This document shows, piece after piece, positions 10,246-20,800 of a stretch of DNA of 25,238 bases; the stretch's first letter is position 1, and every line of letters begins with the position of its first letter. The DNA is from Paramacrobiotus metropolitanus (taxonomy: Eukaryota; Tardigrada; Eutardigrada; Parachela; Macrobiotidae). The stretch is taken from assembly GCF_019649055.1 (NCBI RefSeq), contig NW_026570635.1:1-25238 (forward strand), written 5' to 3'. Made by a program: the position numbers and the translations under genes. The notes beneath the pieces are model-generated. The model had not been told where the DNA came from. It ran no database searches and was given only the letters and a program-made list of their open reading frames with translations.

Positions 10246-10515
10246 TTACACACAACATGAACAAACGCCTACCCCAGCTATTTCAACCCATACTGTAGCA
10301 CACTTCTTCGGTTCTTTCTTTGACAAAAAGTAATGATTGTGTGTTTCACTTAGAAGATCGTGCCGGCATTTGTATTTAAATGAGTAGTTGCATAAGGCCT
10401 CATTGACTTTGAAGCATTTTGCTGGATTCACCGATACCAGCATCATGGCGAACAGCCACAGCTTGTAAAGGTTACACGCAAAGGAACCCAAATGCGGCAG
10501 CTTAGAAGTTGCCAT
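10246..10515 (-). CDS. possible small cysteine-rich secreted protein
   Basis: An 89-codon frame reads on the minus strand from ATG 10515 to a stop at 10246. Residues about 16-33 (YKLWLFAMMLVSVNPAKC) form a hydrophobic segment that could be a late signal sequence or signal anchor. The rest holds seven cysteines when the one ending that segment is counted, including ALCNYSFKYKC and a C-terminal VCSCC. This suggests a small disulfide-rich extracellular protein. A minus-strand AATAAA follows at 10091-10086, and an 18-bp perfect palindrome sits just upstream of the ATG. I recognise no family, and no intron is needed. The atypically long region before the hydrophobic core and the lack of a TATA box argue for caution; a chance frame is possible. 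Confidence 0.27.
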   Translation of the reverse strand: MATSKLPHLGSFACNLYKLWLFAMMLVSVNPAKCFKVNEALCNYSFKYKCRHDLLSETHNHYFLSKKEPKKCATVWVEIAGVGVCSCCV

Positions 10516-10527
10516 TGCAACAGACTA

Positions 10528-10545
10528 CGAGTCAACGTTGACTCG
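10528..10545. repeat. perfect 18-bp palindrome
   Basis: CGAGTCAACGTTGACTCG equals its own reverse complement. It lies 13 bp upstream of the minus-strand ATG at 10515. A perfect palindrome this long would occur by chance only about 0.1 times in 25 kb of even composition. It resembles a site for a homodimeric DNA-binding protein. Its role is inference only. Confidence 0.6.
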
Positions 10546-11695
10546 ATCAAAGCTGACAAAAAAATTTACCCCAGAATTATTGCATCAGTAAATGGCAATG
10601 CTTTTCTACATAATTTGTTAAATGACTGCTGTAGCGCTTTTAGTTCCTCATGGATTAAAATTAGGCTGACCATAAGTATAATCAGCACAACTTACCATAG
10701 TTTTGCGTACGTATAACGTCGACGACTTAAATATCCGTACTGGAGCACAAGAATGGCCATGAAAACTAAAATCCTCCCTGGCCCAAAATTTCCTGTAAGA
10801 AGCACGGCTCTAGACTTTCTAACAGTCGCGGGACTTACGGAAGAGAGTCAGATCAGAGAGCAGGAACATGTTGGCAGCCGCTGGTATGATTATTATCCGG
10901 TTATAATATAGCAAATATCTCAGCAGTGTTAATAAGCCAATTACGTAAAGCTGTGTCTTAGAATTGGATGCCCTCTGGATAAAATTCCTGCATGGAAACG
11001 CCCAAAAATGATGTAATATCTTTATTGATATCTCCGAAATAAAAATAATGCACGGGTTCAAATGCACGGAAGTAATTCGATAATTTCGGTCAACCCGGCT
11101 CTGAATGGAAATGATAGCATGTGCAAACTGCAGTGTTTATAGAATTTTAAACATCTGACGTTGATTGTACATGTCATGTTCCAATTATTGCTTGAACGTT
11201 GACGTGAAAGCAGTCCTACCTGGAGAATGTTTTCGATTTAAATTTTCGATTAATAATTCGCATTCTTTCCACCTGCTGCGTTGCTGCGTCTACTGCATTG
11301 TGCGTCCATTCTCCGAGCAGGAAGCAAATGGCAAATCTCGCAAATTGAGAACGGGAATATTTAGCTTCCATCTTCAAAGCCCTGTTGTTGACGAGTAAAA
11401 TAAGCTACAGATAATGAATTTGCCACGGAAATTACTAACCGAAAGGTCGCCAAAGGGATGTAGCTCCACTGTGTGCACTCGACGCTTTATTAACTAACCG
11501 ACATTGCCTTAAAGCGCAGGCATTACATTGCTTTGATGTTGAGAAACTTCCATCAGGAAAGTACTGCACTCGAAAGATTAGAGAAAGAAGCACTTTGTCG
11601 TATTAATCCGCTCGTATCGTCTGCAATCCTCAGACAGCCTTCGAGTTCCAACTTTGCTGACGGAGCGTTTACTGGTGTGCCACTTTCCTTTCGGC
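10546..11695. other. intergenic region upstream of the GPCR
   Basis: No recognisable gene. Frames of about 75-90 codons occur on both strands (10492-10716 plus, 11067-10819 minus, 11165-11398 plus), but their translations carry no family signature. An in-frame TAG at 11579 closes the GPCR reading frame upstream, so its coding start must lie after that point. Confidence 0.45.
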
Positions 11696-13670
11696 ATGGT
11701 AATGAGTGGAATGATGAACAACAGTTCAATATCGAACAATACCGCGGACGTATGTGATACGGCCGCCAACCGAATAATGTGGACATCCGACAGTATATCA
11801 CTATTATTAATTTTTTCATGACCTTTGCGCTGAACGGAATTGTACTGATATATTATCTCACAAACATTCGTTTGCTTAAGGATTTTCATGTCTATGTCTT
11901 TGCGCTTCTGAGCTACAACTTTTTTTATGCACTTTGTTTTGGACCGCCGGAAATGGTCAACCACTTATTCGCTGTCTGGTGCTGGGGTTCAAACTGGTGC
12001 ACGTTTCGTATTTATCTTGGGAATGTCATACCGATGTGCCAGTTTATCTCGCATACAATTGTAGCTGTTAGCCGCTCTTGTGCGGTGATATTTCCGGTGC
12101 AGTATCGGCAACACCATAGCACACGGGTCGCCATTGCATTAAGCGGTCTCTGCTTTACAGCCGCTCATTTTATTATCGTACCGGGTGTTGTTACTGATGC
12201 GCTGCTCTACAGGCGGCCGGAAACGATAGCAGGCTGCGTGTTGAATTTTAAACGGCACCAACGCAGCGCGCGTGGGTTTATTTCGATCAAACTTTCATAA
12301 TCGTTCTTGTATTCACTGTAATATTTCAGTATCCAGCCGTCTTACACATTCGTTGGAAGCGTTCACGAAAACGGCGCCGGGTTCAAGACACCAACAGGCG
12401 GAACACCGGTAACGAAACATTCGTGTTGTCAGCTTCGCTCTGTGTACGGGAGAGTAGGATTGTGTAGCATAAACGACAACGAAAACGAACAACACGGTCA
12501 ATTCCTTCGTGATGTGGCGAGTATTACTGGAAGTACAGATACAAAGTCTACGGTACTCGTATAGAGTCATAATAATGTGATGTTGCAAAGGAAACTCATA
12601 CATTAAATAAGTACACGATGGAAAGACATTAGGCAGGAACAACTCTCGCACAACCACAAAATAATGTGCTGGGATTGTCCTATAGGAAGTTGGCGGGGAA
12701 AGATTAACAAGAAGGTCGGAAAGTGTCCCAATTAGGAGTGTGCAACGTAGACTTCCATGCTTAAACAAATAATGAGTAAAACGTTGTCTACTCTGCTTGC
12801 ATGCTAAAGGCGTGTTTTGTCAACATTATATTTTTCAAACAAATTCAAGAAATCGGTGGTGAGTGCTTGGGACTTAAACTATCGGGAATGAAGAAGTATC
12901 ATGATGCATGGCTAGCAGCGCTCTGTAATAAGATTAAATTTGGCCTTTGAAAATATTTTCGGGAATGTCTTCTGAGCTGTAATTTTGTTGCAGCGTTAAC
13001 TGCATCTTGGTTGAGCGTTATATAAGGGTCGACATGAACAGAGCAATTAGCTTGTAGTTGCAAATTAGTTCGCTAAAGGTCACGCACTACCATAAGCCGT
13101 CAGTAGCTTCAAGCGTCTGAGCGTGATAAATTGCAGCGTCCCTATTCAGAATACTGAAAATGTCTGGTAAACTCAATGTCACGACTTGTAGTTTAATGCA
13201 GCACGACCCAACACAGACTGATTGTCTCACATTGATGACCATACAGATACGCTATCAACATGGTTGCTATACTACGCCACACCCCGTAAAGCTAGAAAAA
13301 TATTATTTGGTGATAAGAACGTAAGCCGAATATTATATACTCTATCCGAATATTATATACTACTGCAGTGTTGTCATTTGCAGATAGTAAAATCCAACCG
13401 CTTAACGAACCGTCGACACCGCCAAATAACAAACAAAGGAAGTCGCAAAGCAACGCCTTCTTACTGCTAACCATACTGACCGCCAGTATTTTCATTTGCT
13501 GGACGCCTATCGTAATCCTCTTGCCTTTGTTAACGTTTGTACAAGATTACACGGTCCTGTTCTGGATGCTGACGTTAAATAGAATACAGCCCATAGTGGA
13601 TCCCATAATCTTTACCTTGTCGTTGCCGGATCTTCGTCCGTTAGTCTTTTGGCGGCTTAACTGTTGTTGA
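11696..13670 (+). CDS. rhodopsin-like (class A) G-protein-coupled receptor, three exons
   Basis: This is a plasma-membrane receptor of about 318 residues. Exon 1 (11696-11749) encodes MVMSGMMNNSSISNNTAD, with two N-glycosylation sequons. Exon 2 (11794-12408) follows a 44-bp GTATGT...CAG intron. TM1 contains ALNGIVLIYYL. TM3 starts after the disulfide Cys in NWCTFRIYLGN and ends AVSRSCAVIFP, so the DRY motif is SRS. TM4 is ALSGLCFTAAHFIIVPGVV, and the loop Cys is GCVLNF. TM5 (TFIIVLVFTVIF) lies in the -1 frame, followed by the basic loop RWKRSRKRRR. Exon 3 (13384-13670) joins in phase 1 and gives TM6 with FICWTP and TM7 with IVDPIIF in place of NPxxY. The start was chosen as the first ATG after an in-frame stop. 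The ligand is unknown. The single frame break lies within 12238-12272. Confidence 0.82.
13326..13361. repeat. 20-bp tandem duplication in the GPCR intron
   Basis: CCGAATATTATATACT occurs at 13326 and again at 13346, a spacing of 20 bp. It lies in the 975-bp intron before the last GPCR exon, about 25 bp from the acceptor. It is a recent slippage-type duplication. Confidence 0.7.
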
Positions 13671-13862
13671 ACGATAAAGCCTGTTCATTGCAAATGTTTA
13701 TCTCCGTCAGCGGCGACTCAGCGCTAACGACTGTTGTTAGTTAACGACGAGCACAACGATTCAAAGTTACAAATTTTCGCTACAATTGCTATACTACATG
13801 TAAATTAAGCAAAATTTTTATTTTATTCGATTTTATGTGACGCAGTCACTTGTACCGTGATG

Positions 13863-13868
13863 AATAAA
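13863..13868 (+). promoter_or_regulatory. AATAAA polyadenylation signal of the GPCR gene
   Basis: AATAAA lies 193 bp after the GPCR stop codon at 13668-13670. This is a normal distance for a short animal 3' untranslated region. Confidence 0.45.
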
Positions 13869-14477
13869 CATCATTCTATGATTACGAGTGCGTACTTCCT
13901 TGAGCATATGCAGTTAGAATTATCCTACTTCTATGCAGTTGCTTGGATCAGCCTTTCGCTTTTTGCAATTTGAAATCTATTAAAACTTTCTTAACATTTC
14001 ATTTATCGTTGCAAAGCACTGCAAACGCATCTAGCTCGAGCAAATTATCACAAAATGTGGAAATAAGCCCATTTTAAAATTTTGTAATATTAAAGCGATC
14101 AGATGTTAGTTACGTTAATTGAATTCTACCGTAATTTTAGATTAACTTAATGTTTTTTTTAAATTTTCTTGGTAAAACGTCGGGCGCTCCAGGATAACTA
14201 CATAAACAAGTTTTCTAGCGGGAAAGAATTTGTTAACAGTTACATGGCATGTTCGGCATATCTCCTTATCGTTTCTCATCATCTTCATGTGGCTAATTAT
14301 GTAGCCCGGAAATTAATTCGGGCTAGAGCCAGTGCATACCTATTGCCAACTGAATAATATGCAGTATATTATTCCCTCCTCATGGTCAGTACGCATTTTT
14401 TCGCTTTACCATAGACCCGCGTCACTTTGCACTACTTTGAAGTACTGTATTTTTCTTATTAAAGAGTCATGAGTTAC
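13869..14477. other. AT-rich spacer between the GPCR and the duplicated cyclase fragment
   Basis: No gene, domain or repeat of note. I looked here for copies of cyclase exons 1 to 3 upstream of the duplicated exon 4 and found none, so the duplication appears to begin near 14478. Confidence 0.45.
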
Positions 14478-15345
14478 GCTCGTTGGAGGGCAGTGGTAGT
14501 AATTAACCACTCGTTTAATTCAATCAAAGTAGGATGCTCGCCGGGCGGAAATACGCTGCGATCCAGCAGAGCGACTGCAGGATCTGGCGGCGGAGTTTGA
14601 TTTTTGCATCGTTGATGCAGACTGCACGCTAAAATCGTTTAAAAAAGCACTGTAGAGGCCAACCAGCATTGCCGCGGTAAAAAAGATAACTGGAAAAGTG
14701 TCCCAGTCCCGGTCCAAAATTGTGTACTCCGAGTTGAAATCAAGCATTTGCTAATTAGTATTTGTTTCACTGATACAGGATCATAATTAATTTCCTCCGA
14801 TTGCGTCGATTGACAGACAATATGACATCCGTCGATTATGTAGTTATACGATGGAGAACAGTTAACGCCGGCTATCAAAGATTTATGGTTATAACTGCAG
14901 ACGCATGTGGTCCCATGCTGATGTGACATGTTGTGCCTCACATATTTGTGTGGATGACATAAGAAGTCAGCGAGGCGGCTCATGTCCAGTGAACGGTAAA
15001 ATTTGTTGGTTGTCTCTGTTTAGAAGGTTTGTTATGGAAATTCAGGGAATGTTCATATTCTGCTCCGCTGTGGTTGACTAATCGTAAAGGAAATACGCGG
15101 AAGCTATGAATGCGCAACGGAAGCAGATTTTTAATACACAATACTAATAGTGAGAATGAGGTTGGTCGTCCTTCCGTTTCTCGGGGAAACAAGTCTTTGT
15201 ATATCAGTGAAAACATAATTTAAATATTTTCCGATCAGATACTTGATAGGTTGATGATGTGCATTTTGTTTTGCAGGTAATGAATCTGCTATGATCAGGT
15301 AGAAAGCAGCGGAAGTTTGTCCTACGTAACTTTCCTATCCCGGGT
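14478..15345 (+). pseudogene. decayed partial copy of the receptor guanylate cyclase, exons 4 to 9
   Basis: The stretch matches the functional gene in exons and introns. 14482-14700 parallels 5137-5360, sharing GACTGCAGGATCTGGCGGCG and the splice junction followed by AGATAACTGG. 14780-14860 parallels exon 6 and its intron. 14960-15170 parallels exons 7 and 8, including the AGTGAACGGTAAAAT junction. 15275-15335 parallels exon 9 (GAATCTGCTATGATC). Intron sequence is kept, so this is a DNA-level duplicate and not a retrocopy. Exon 5 and much of exon 7 are deleted, and stop codons and shifts occur in the copied exons. Weak similarity to the intron before exon 10 continues to about 15600 (around 15525-15575 against 6540-6590). 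It is not expected to make protein. Confidence 0.85.
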
Positions 15346-15768
15346 TTATTATGTTCTAGTACTAACATTTCAAGAAACCACAAATATAAAATTACATATT
15401 ATGAAATTGTTGCAAACTTTTAGATAACTGGCAAAGCTGCAGTACTCAAACAAAAAGTATTTTGCCCTTACGTTCCTCTTAATTACTATGCAGTAGATTG
15501 CTATACTGCAACGACCAATATGCTAAAAGTTGCATTAATTTTTATTGAAACCTCCGACCCGCTATGCAGTACAAAATACTCCTTAAACTACATTTTGCAA
15601 ACTCTTAATGATTTTAAGTAAAATGGGCGCCAAGAGAAGCCAGTGCATACAGTGAACTTGAAACGAAACTGAAGTAAATGGCGCATACCCGCCGCACGAA
15701 TAGCGTTATCGGTAGTGGATGTTACATAAATCCACATTGAAGTCCATTGTATATCATTTTTATGGAAA

Positions 15769-15858
15769 TGGCTATTCTCACCACCCTTGCACCTCCTTTG
15801 GCTATTCTCACCTCCTTTCACCCCATTTTGGCTATTCGCACCACCTTTTTTAAAATCC
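15769..15858. repeat. three tandem copies of a 30-bp unit
   Basis: Units start exactly at 15769, 15799 and 15829. Each begins TGGCTATTCTCACC, with one change in the third, followed by a pyrimidine-rich half. Because 30 is a multiple of three, the plus strand reads as a ten-residue repeat (LAILT type), but nothing around it supports a protein. Confidence 0.75.
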
Positions 15859-16280
15859 CCTTGTACACCACCCTATGGTGCGTGCACTTTAAAAGGTATG
15901 TATACGAGTACGGGTGTGCAGACTCCCCTACCGGAACCCTGTACACTGCCATTTCAGTGATATTACCGGGATCGGCTTTCTGCTGGTTCACGGCTGGCTG
16001 TCAGCCCGAGATGACTCAATCAACTTTCACAACTACAACAATGTAAAGCGAATCGAATAGCATTTCAGAGTTGATGCTCATACCATTGGTTTTCCCAGTT
16101 CAGTAGTCATTAAACTGGAAAACCCTTTAATGTTGATTTCTCAGTCCTTGAAAAATAATTATTAGTGTTAACCATGTTGTACGTTAGGGGTGGCTTGAGT
16201 AGCCGTAGCGAAGAATAAAGGGTTTTGAAAGCAGATGCAGCAGTGAATTCAGCTATCCCAACATTGTGTTACGCCCCAAT

Positions 16281-16320
16281 CGGTCTGGTTTTGCTAGGCA
16301 GCCCCAGCAGAACCAAACCG
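16281..16320. repeat. short imperfect hairpin
   Basis: CGGTCTGGTTTTGCT and AGCAGAACCAAACCG form 15-bp arms with two mismatches around a 10-nt loop. It could be a terminal structure of a small element or chance. Confidence 0.4.
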
Positions 16321-16427
16321 ACTGGAACATACCACGGCTCCCATTTTCTATTGTAAGAAACTTTGATAAATCGCGGAGCTGAACAACTAGCTCCACAGTG
16401 CTGATAGATCAACCGCTAGCAGCTGTC

Positions 16428-16523
16428 ATTATGCGGCATCCCATGGTATTTTAATGTAGATGATAACGCTGTCATCTGGACTAAAATAACATGGGATGTA
16501 ACCTACATGGGATGCGCATAATA
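16428..16523. repeat. fold-back element with roughly 38-bp arms
   Basis: The left arm (16428-16465) contains ATTATGCGGCATCCCATGG. The right arm (16470-16523) contains its complement with few mismatches around a 4-nt loop. The right arm also has a 16-bp internal duplication of the ACATGGGATG block. A related sequence occurs at 23551-23599. The structure fits a small non-autonomous DNA transposon or its relic. No coding capacity. Confidence 0.6.
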
Positions 16524-16715
16524 CTTTTGCAACCACGTTTACAATAGCGACGGTTTTCAACTTTGACATTTTCTAGTTTATCGTTAACGAATGGGATTGC
16601 TTTAGTGACCGCTTAGAATAGGCAACGTTAACAAGAAATACACTAACCCGTAGATGCAGCTGGTATAAAATTTCCCGACGAACCTCGTGCACGCTGGAAG
16701 GGAATAATTCAGTTT

Positions 16716-16860
16716 GTTTAAGTGCTTTTTCTGCTATTGATTCCGGTTATAGTCAACAATGCATGGCACCTCTCGAGGTAACGAAACCGATATCGCAGCG
16801 TATTTGAGGGCACGACAGACATCTGCATGTCTATAAGCAAATATTTGCGTGTAGGAACGA
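16716..16860. repeat. diverged copy of the sequence at about 24028-24165
   Basis: Blocks shared in order with the later locus are TTTGTTTAAGT, CGGTT, GTCAACA, TGGCACCT, AACCGATATCGC and CAAATA-TTGCG. The copy here has indels that destroy the minus-strand reading frame still visible at the other locus. It shows that the unidentified coding sequence at 24.0-24.4 kb belongs to a repeated family or was duplicated. Confidence 0.55.
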
Positions 16861-17519
16861 TATGCTTTATATCACGAAATAACGCCAGTAGATTTCTCTG
16901 CTTCATACGCTCTCCAATCCTAACGTTCTGAATGTCTTAGAGGGAGGTATGACATGTTAGGTAGAACAGCAGAAGCACTACGTATACCCCCAGGGATGGT
17001 TAACACCAAGGCCACCAGCGACTTAGGGACTACCTGGGCTGAGCTAGCCAGCACGCACCTCAAGCACAGAAACTTTTTTTTCGCGCAGTCAGATCCAGCA
17101 ATGAACAGAGCTAGAAATCTAAAATAGAAACCGGAACGTTCTTCAAAATTTTCACTCGCTCCATCAAGTAGCTGCACATGATGCAAAAACTGAATGTTCT
17201 GGAAACCTGTCAGCGGTTTTGCAGTCGGCGTACATGTTCGTTGTTGCCCTTGTAAACTGCAACGATGTGGCTTCCATGTAGCAAATTTCCCTGTATTATA
17301 CTCTGCCGGACAGTCCGTTCCTGGCAATGAGTTCTAAACGTACGCTTAAAGTAAATATAACTTTATATAAAGTGAAAAATACGTGCACTACATATTCCGT
17401 GAATGAGCGGGTATATTTAGAGCGGTTTTACTGTACCTCCGTATTCAGTTTTTAATTTAACCGAGAGTTATGAAAGTACAGTACTGCAAAACTGTAATCG
17501 AGTAATTTACTCGATCTGT

Positions 17520-17619
17520 TACAAGTCGTAGCCAAACTAAAATTTGCCAAAAAGTCAGCAAGGTGCAACTGTTGCCGGATAGTATGAGCTAAAAGGTACT
17601 GGCGAATGGCGTTAACGCC
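17520..17619 (+). pseudogene. cyclase pseudogene, first part of the exon 12 copy
   Basis: CGAATGGCGTTAACGCCTA (17603-17621) parallels GAATGGCGTTAAAGCCTA of functional exon 12 (near 7471-7488), and AGCCAAACTAAAAT upstream parallels the same exon. The match stops abruptly at the edge of the LTR element and resumes on its far side at 22592, so the exon copy was split by the insertion. Confidence 0.7.
17616..17619. repeat. left target-site duplication
   Basis: CGCC (ACGCC if the flanking A is counted) precedes the left LTR and recurs after the right LTR at 22592-22595. The parent exon has AAGCCTACAG at this place, so the uninterrupted target can be recognised. Confidence 0.65.
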
Positions 17620-17801
17620 TATAACGGGCAACGGAACCGGCTGATACTGCTCGAAATATTGCTAACCCAACGACTGAGGATACCACAGGAAATACAACGC
17701 TATATATACTGAACCGCTCGTACAGGAACAGGAAACACAAGAGGCGGGACAACCAGCACATACTCATACATACTAATACATAAGACAGAATCCCCGTTAC
17801 A
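17620..17801 (-). repeat. 3' long terminal repeat (element orientation)
   Basis: The 182-bp LTR begins TGTAACGGGG and ends CCCGTTATA on the minus strand, giving imperfect inverted termini. It contains TATATATA, a probable promoter box. It matches the partner LTR almost base for base. Confidence 0.85.
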
Positions 17802-17811
17802 CTCCCCTCTT
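17802..17811 (-). promoter_or_regulatory. polypurine tract
   Basis: AAGAGGGGAG on the minus strand lies directly before the TG of the 3' LTR. This is where second-strand synthesis is primed in LTR elements. It fixes the element's orientation together with gag and the primer-binding site. Confidence 0.7.
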
Positions 17812-20800
17812 ACCAGACTGAAAACAGAATGTTTTCAGGAAAAAACAAACAAAAACATATACAAAAGAGAATCAATGTGTGCAAAAACATTAGAGAAATC
17901 ACGCTCAGAGTTTTTTGGGAGTACAAACGTTGATTTAGTGCGAAAACATTATTAGCAAAATTAGAATTAAATATGGCAGGTAACATCCGAAGCGTTCCAC
18001 GTAGGACGTTAATTGTTGTATCCGTCTGGTAAAGTCAATCCATCCAACGCTGAAGAATGACCACTTAGTCCACACAGATATGCGACATCCGGGTTCATGC
18101 TGGTCTTGGGAAAGGAAGTGTAATATCGATGTCCATGACGGCGGTACAACAGTAGCAAACCGTTACATACTTCTGGTTCTGAAAAACTTGCACACACATT
18201 GACGCAACCCTACTTATGTTTACACCTTTTTGTTTGTAATTTTGAATTAACGCGCGAATTTAATTTAAGGATTTATTGTTGAAAATTGCCGCAAATACAA
18301 AACTGAATATTCAAATAACACGAATCCAGAAACGCAAACTTTAAAAAAATCCTCGCCAAACTTTTACAAAATGTAGTTATGTACTTATAATGTTACTCAA
18401 TGAAGTGTATGACATTGTATGGCTAGATAATGTGGCGATGACTCATGAATGTACAATGACTGGAACAAGATGAGACAATGCGGATGGGAAAGGGAGAAAG
18501 ACAAACGCACGAGAGCAATACTGCGTAAAGCGAGCGCATTACAATGGGAATGAATCCGAGTGATGAGTTGAGAATCAGCAAAGCAGACAGGATGGTGAGA
18601 GCAAGAGAATCAGACAAACTGGTCAGCCAGTTGAAGCGCAGTTAGTCTAGCTGCTTGTTAGAAATCTGTACTCAACTAGGTGCTGTCTGTTTGTATGAAG
18701 TGATGCGAGGTATGATTGGATACATGAGAAGCGGTGAGCGAGACAAGATAAGAATAGAGCAGGGAGAAAGCGAAAGAGAGGAGGGAGAAAGCTGGGAATT
18801 TTAGTCGCCTAATATCGGTGACGCGGAGAAATGCTGGGAATGAGAGGACTTTGAAATTTTCTGTGAGGTTAAACAGTGAGCTAAGGATAGGCGCCATAAT
18901 TATGTGAATCTGTACAAGAGTAGTGTACTCAGTGGGTGCACTTATGTTCGAAAATAAGTATTTTGTTTTTCGAATTTTGGAGAAATTTAATAAGGAATAA
19001 ATAATTTATTTTTGTAATTTTTTGCGAGAGGTTTGTATTTTATTCATCCACTGGTTAGGGCATTCCATCATAATTCGCGAAAAATTTCGATGTATCAGAG
19101 CAACGGATAACCCTTCGACTACCAAACTGCAGACGGATAATTCAGATAATTGGGAAGACACAGTTAAGGAAGGATAATTTACGTGTCTAGTGTGGACAGA
19201 TATGCGCTGAAGCAGTTTATTTTTGTTTAATTTATGTTAGATTACTGAAAATCATTTCCGCTTTACACTATGACATATAAACTAAGACAAGTACAAAAAC
19301 TTTAAAAACGAGTCGATAATGATACTGTTGCCAACTGCGGCATTATGAAAATTTATCCGCAGAGTCAAAGTCAAGTCCAAAACAATATCAGCGAAATACC
19401 CTCACACAATGTGACTTCAGAACAAAACTTTATTATACCCGTACTATGGGAGGGACGTCCATCTTTCAGTACCGCGATATGCGCACGAAATATACAAAAT
19501 TTTTTTTAAACAGCTTTTACGTTTTAATATAAATAAAATACTTACCTTTAGAAGCACTGTGCAGCATGATGATGGTAGACTACCAACAGGCGAGCTCGAC
19601 CGGGGTAACACAAAGTTGCCAGAAATTATTTGCTGTTGTGCATAAGGCAAATGTTTTCAAAATTAGATAACTTTTTTAGCATTTGCTCATTGAAATCGTC
19701 AGATGTTTAGGGCTTAATTGATGGAATTGAACCAACAGGGACCGTTTATAGGCGCACCTGGATGACGACACGATTACAATAGAGACAGAGGGCATGGACA
19801 AGGGCAAGCGTTTATAGCTGTGGCCCGTCTATATGATCTAGCATAAGATTACCACGCGACAAAACAAGGGTGGGCGTTTATAGCACGCACCCGTATATGA
19901 GCGAATATAAATAGGTTGATGCTCGTGCAAAGCCTTTTTTGATAAGTTTTTGTTGATCTTCCTAAATTTCATTTTATGTCATTAGCGTTAATCAATTCAG
20001 CAGAAATACTTACTTGAGCTGCCGTGGTATACAGTGGTGACCAAGCTGCGGTTTCTGTTCGATGGATTATTATTTAAATTAATGCGCGAATTATTGTTAC
20101 CATACACTTTGCACAACTTTAAAATCGAACTTATCAATTACTTTCTTTGCAGTCGATGCGAACATCCATAATTGCCTGTTTCCCAAAATCAATGCGCATA
20201 TTGCCGTAGCATGAAATAACCGTACCAATATATGGGAATTTCGAATAATAATATCTATGTTTTTGTGCCAAGTATGCCGTCGTGTGTTGTGCGCGCTGAC
20301 ATTAGAATTAATGATCTTGTTTTCGCTGGAATCGAAAAGCTGGAATTTATTTTTAACTTTTAATGGCAGTACATCTGGATTTTGACGATTTTATTCAAAA
20401 TTTTATAATTTAAGTTGACATTAACGATCTCTGACTCCCCAAAACAAGACGACAACATCTGGCATTTTATGTCATTAGCCGAACCAGCGGCGGAAATTAA
20501 TGATAGATAAGATTTAAGCTGAGCTGCGCATATGCAATAACAATTTAAATATATCCCAAAATTCATTTCTGCACATTACATTCATTTACAATTACCGTTA
20601 CCATCGCGAGGCTTTTCACATCTGGCCATCATCAAACAAATTTAATATCTCAGCGAATCAGCGCTGTCAACCTCAAAAATTTTCTCTCATCTGCCCTCTC
20701 CTCAATAACAATAAATACTGCTGCAGCCTTCGAAATCAACGGGCAGGCATCACCAACAAAAACCATTATTCAAATACCAACAAAAGTTTCAAGGGCACAT

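Larger units (their letters stand above)
15346..17519. other. divergent or inserted sequence inside the duplicated copy
   Basis: Apart from weak similarity to the cyclase intron up to about 15600, this stretch does not follow the parent gene, where only about 1.0 kb separates the equivalent points. It therefore contains insertions. It holds the 30-bp tandem repeat, a short hairpin, a fold-back element and a relic repeat, each listed separately. A 135-codon minus-strand frame (17327-16920) and a 58-codon plus-strand frame (16954-17127) overlap each other. Neither resembles a family I know, so I do not call either a gene. Confidence 0.4.

Noticed and set aside
12313-12768. 151-codon minus-strand frame with a hydrophobic segment
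   Set aside because: It lies antisense to the TM5 exon and the following intron of the GPCR. No family features, and the sense strand explains the conserved part.
16920-17327. 135-codon minus-strand frame within the duplicated region
   Set aside because: Unrecognised, overlapped by a plus-strand frame of similar quality, and located in decayed sequence.
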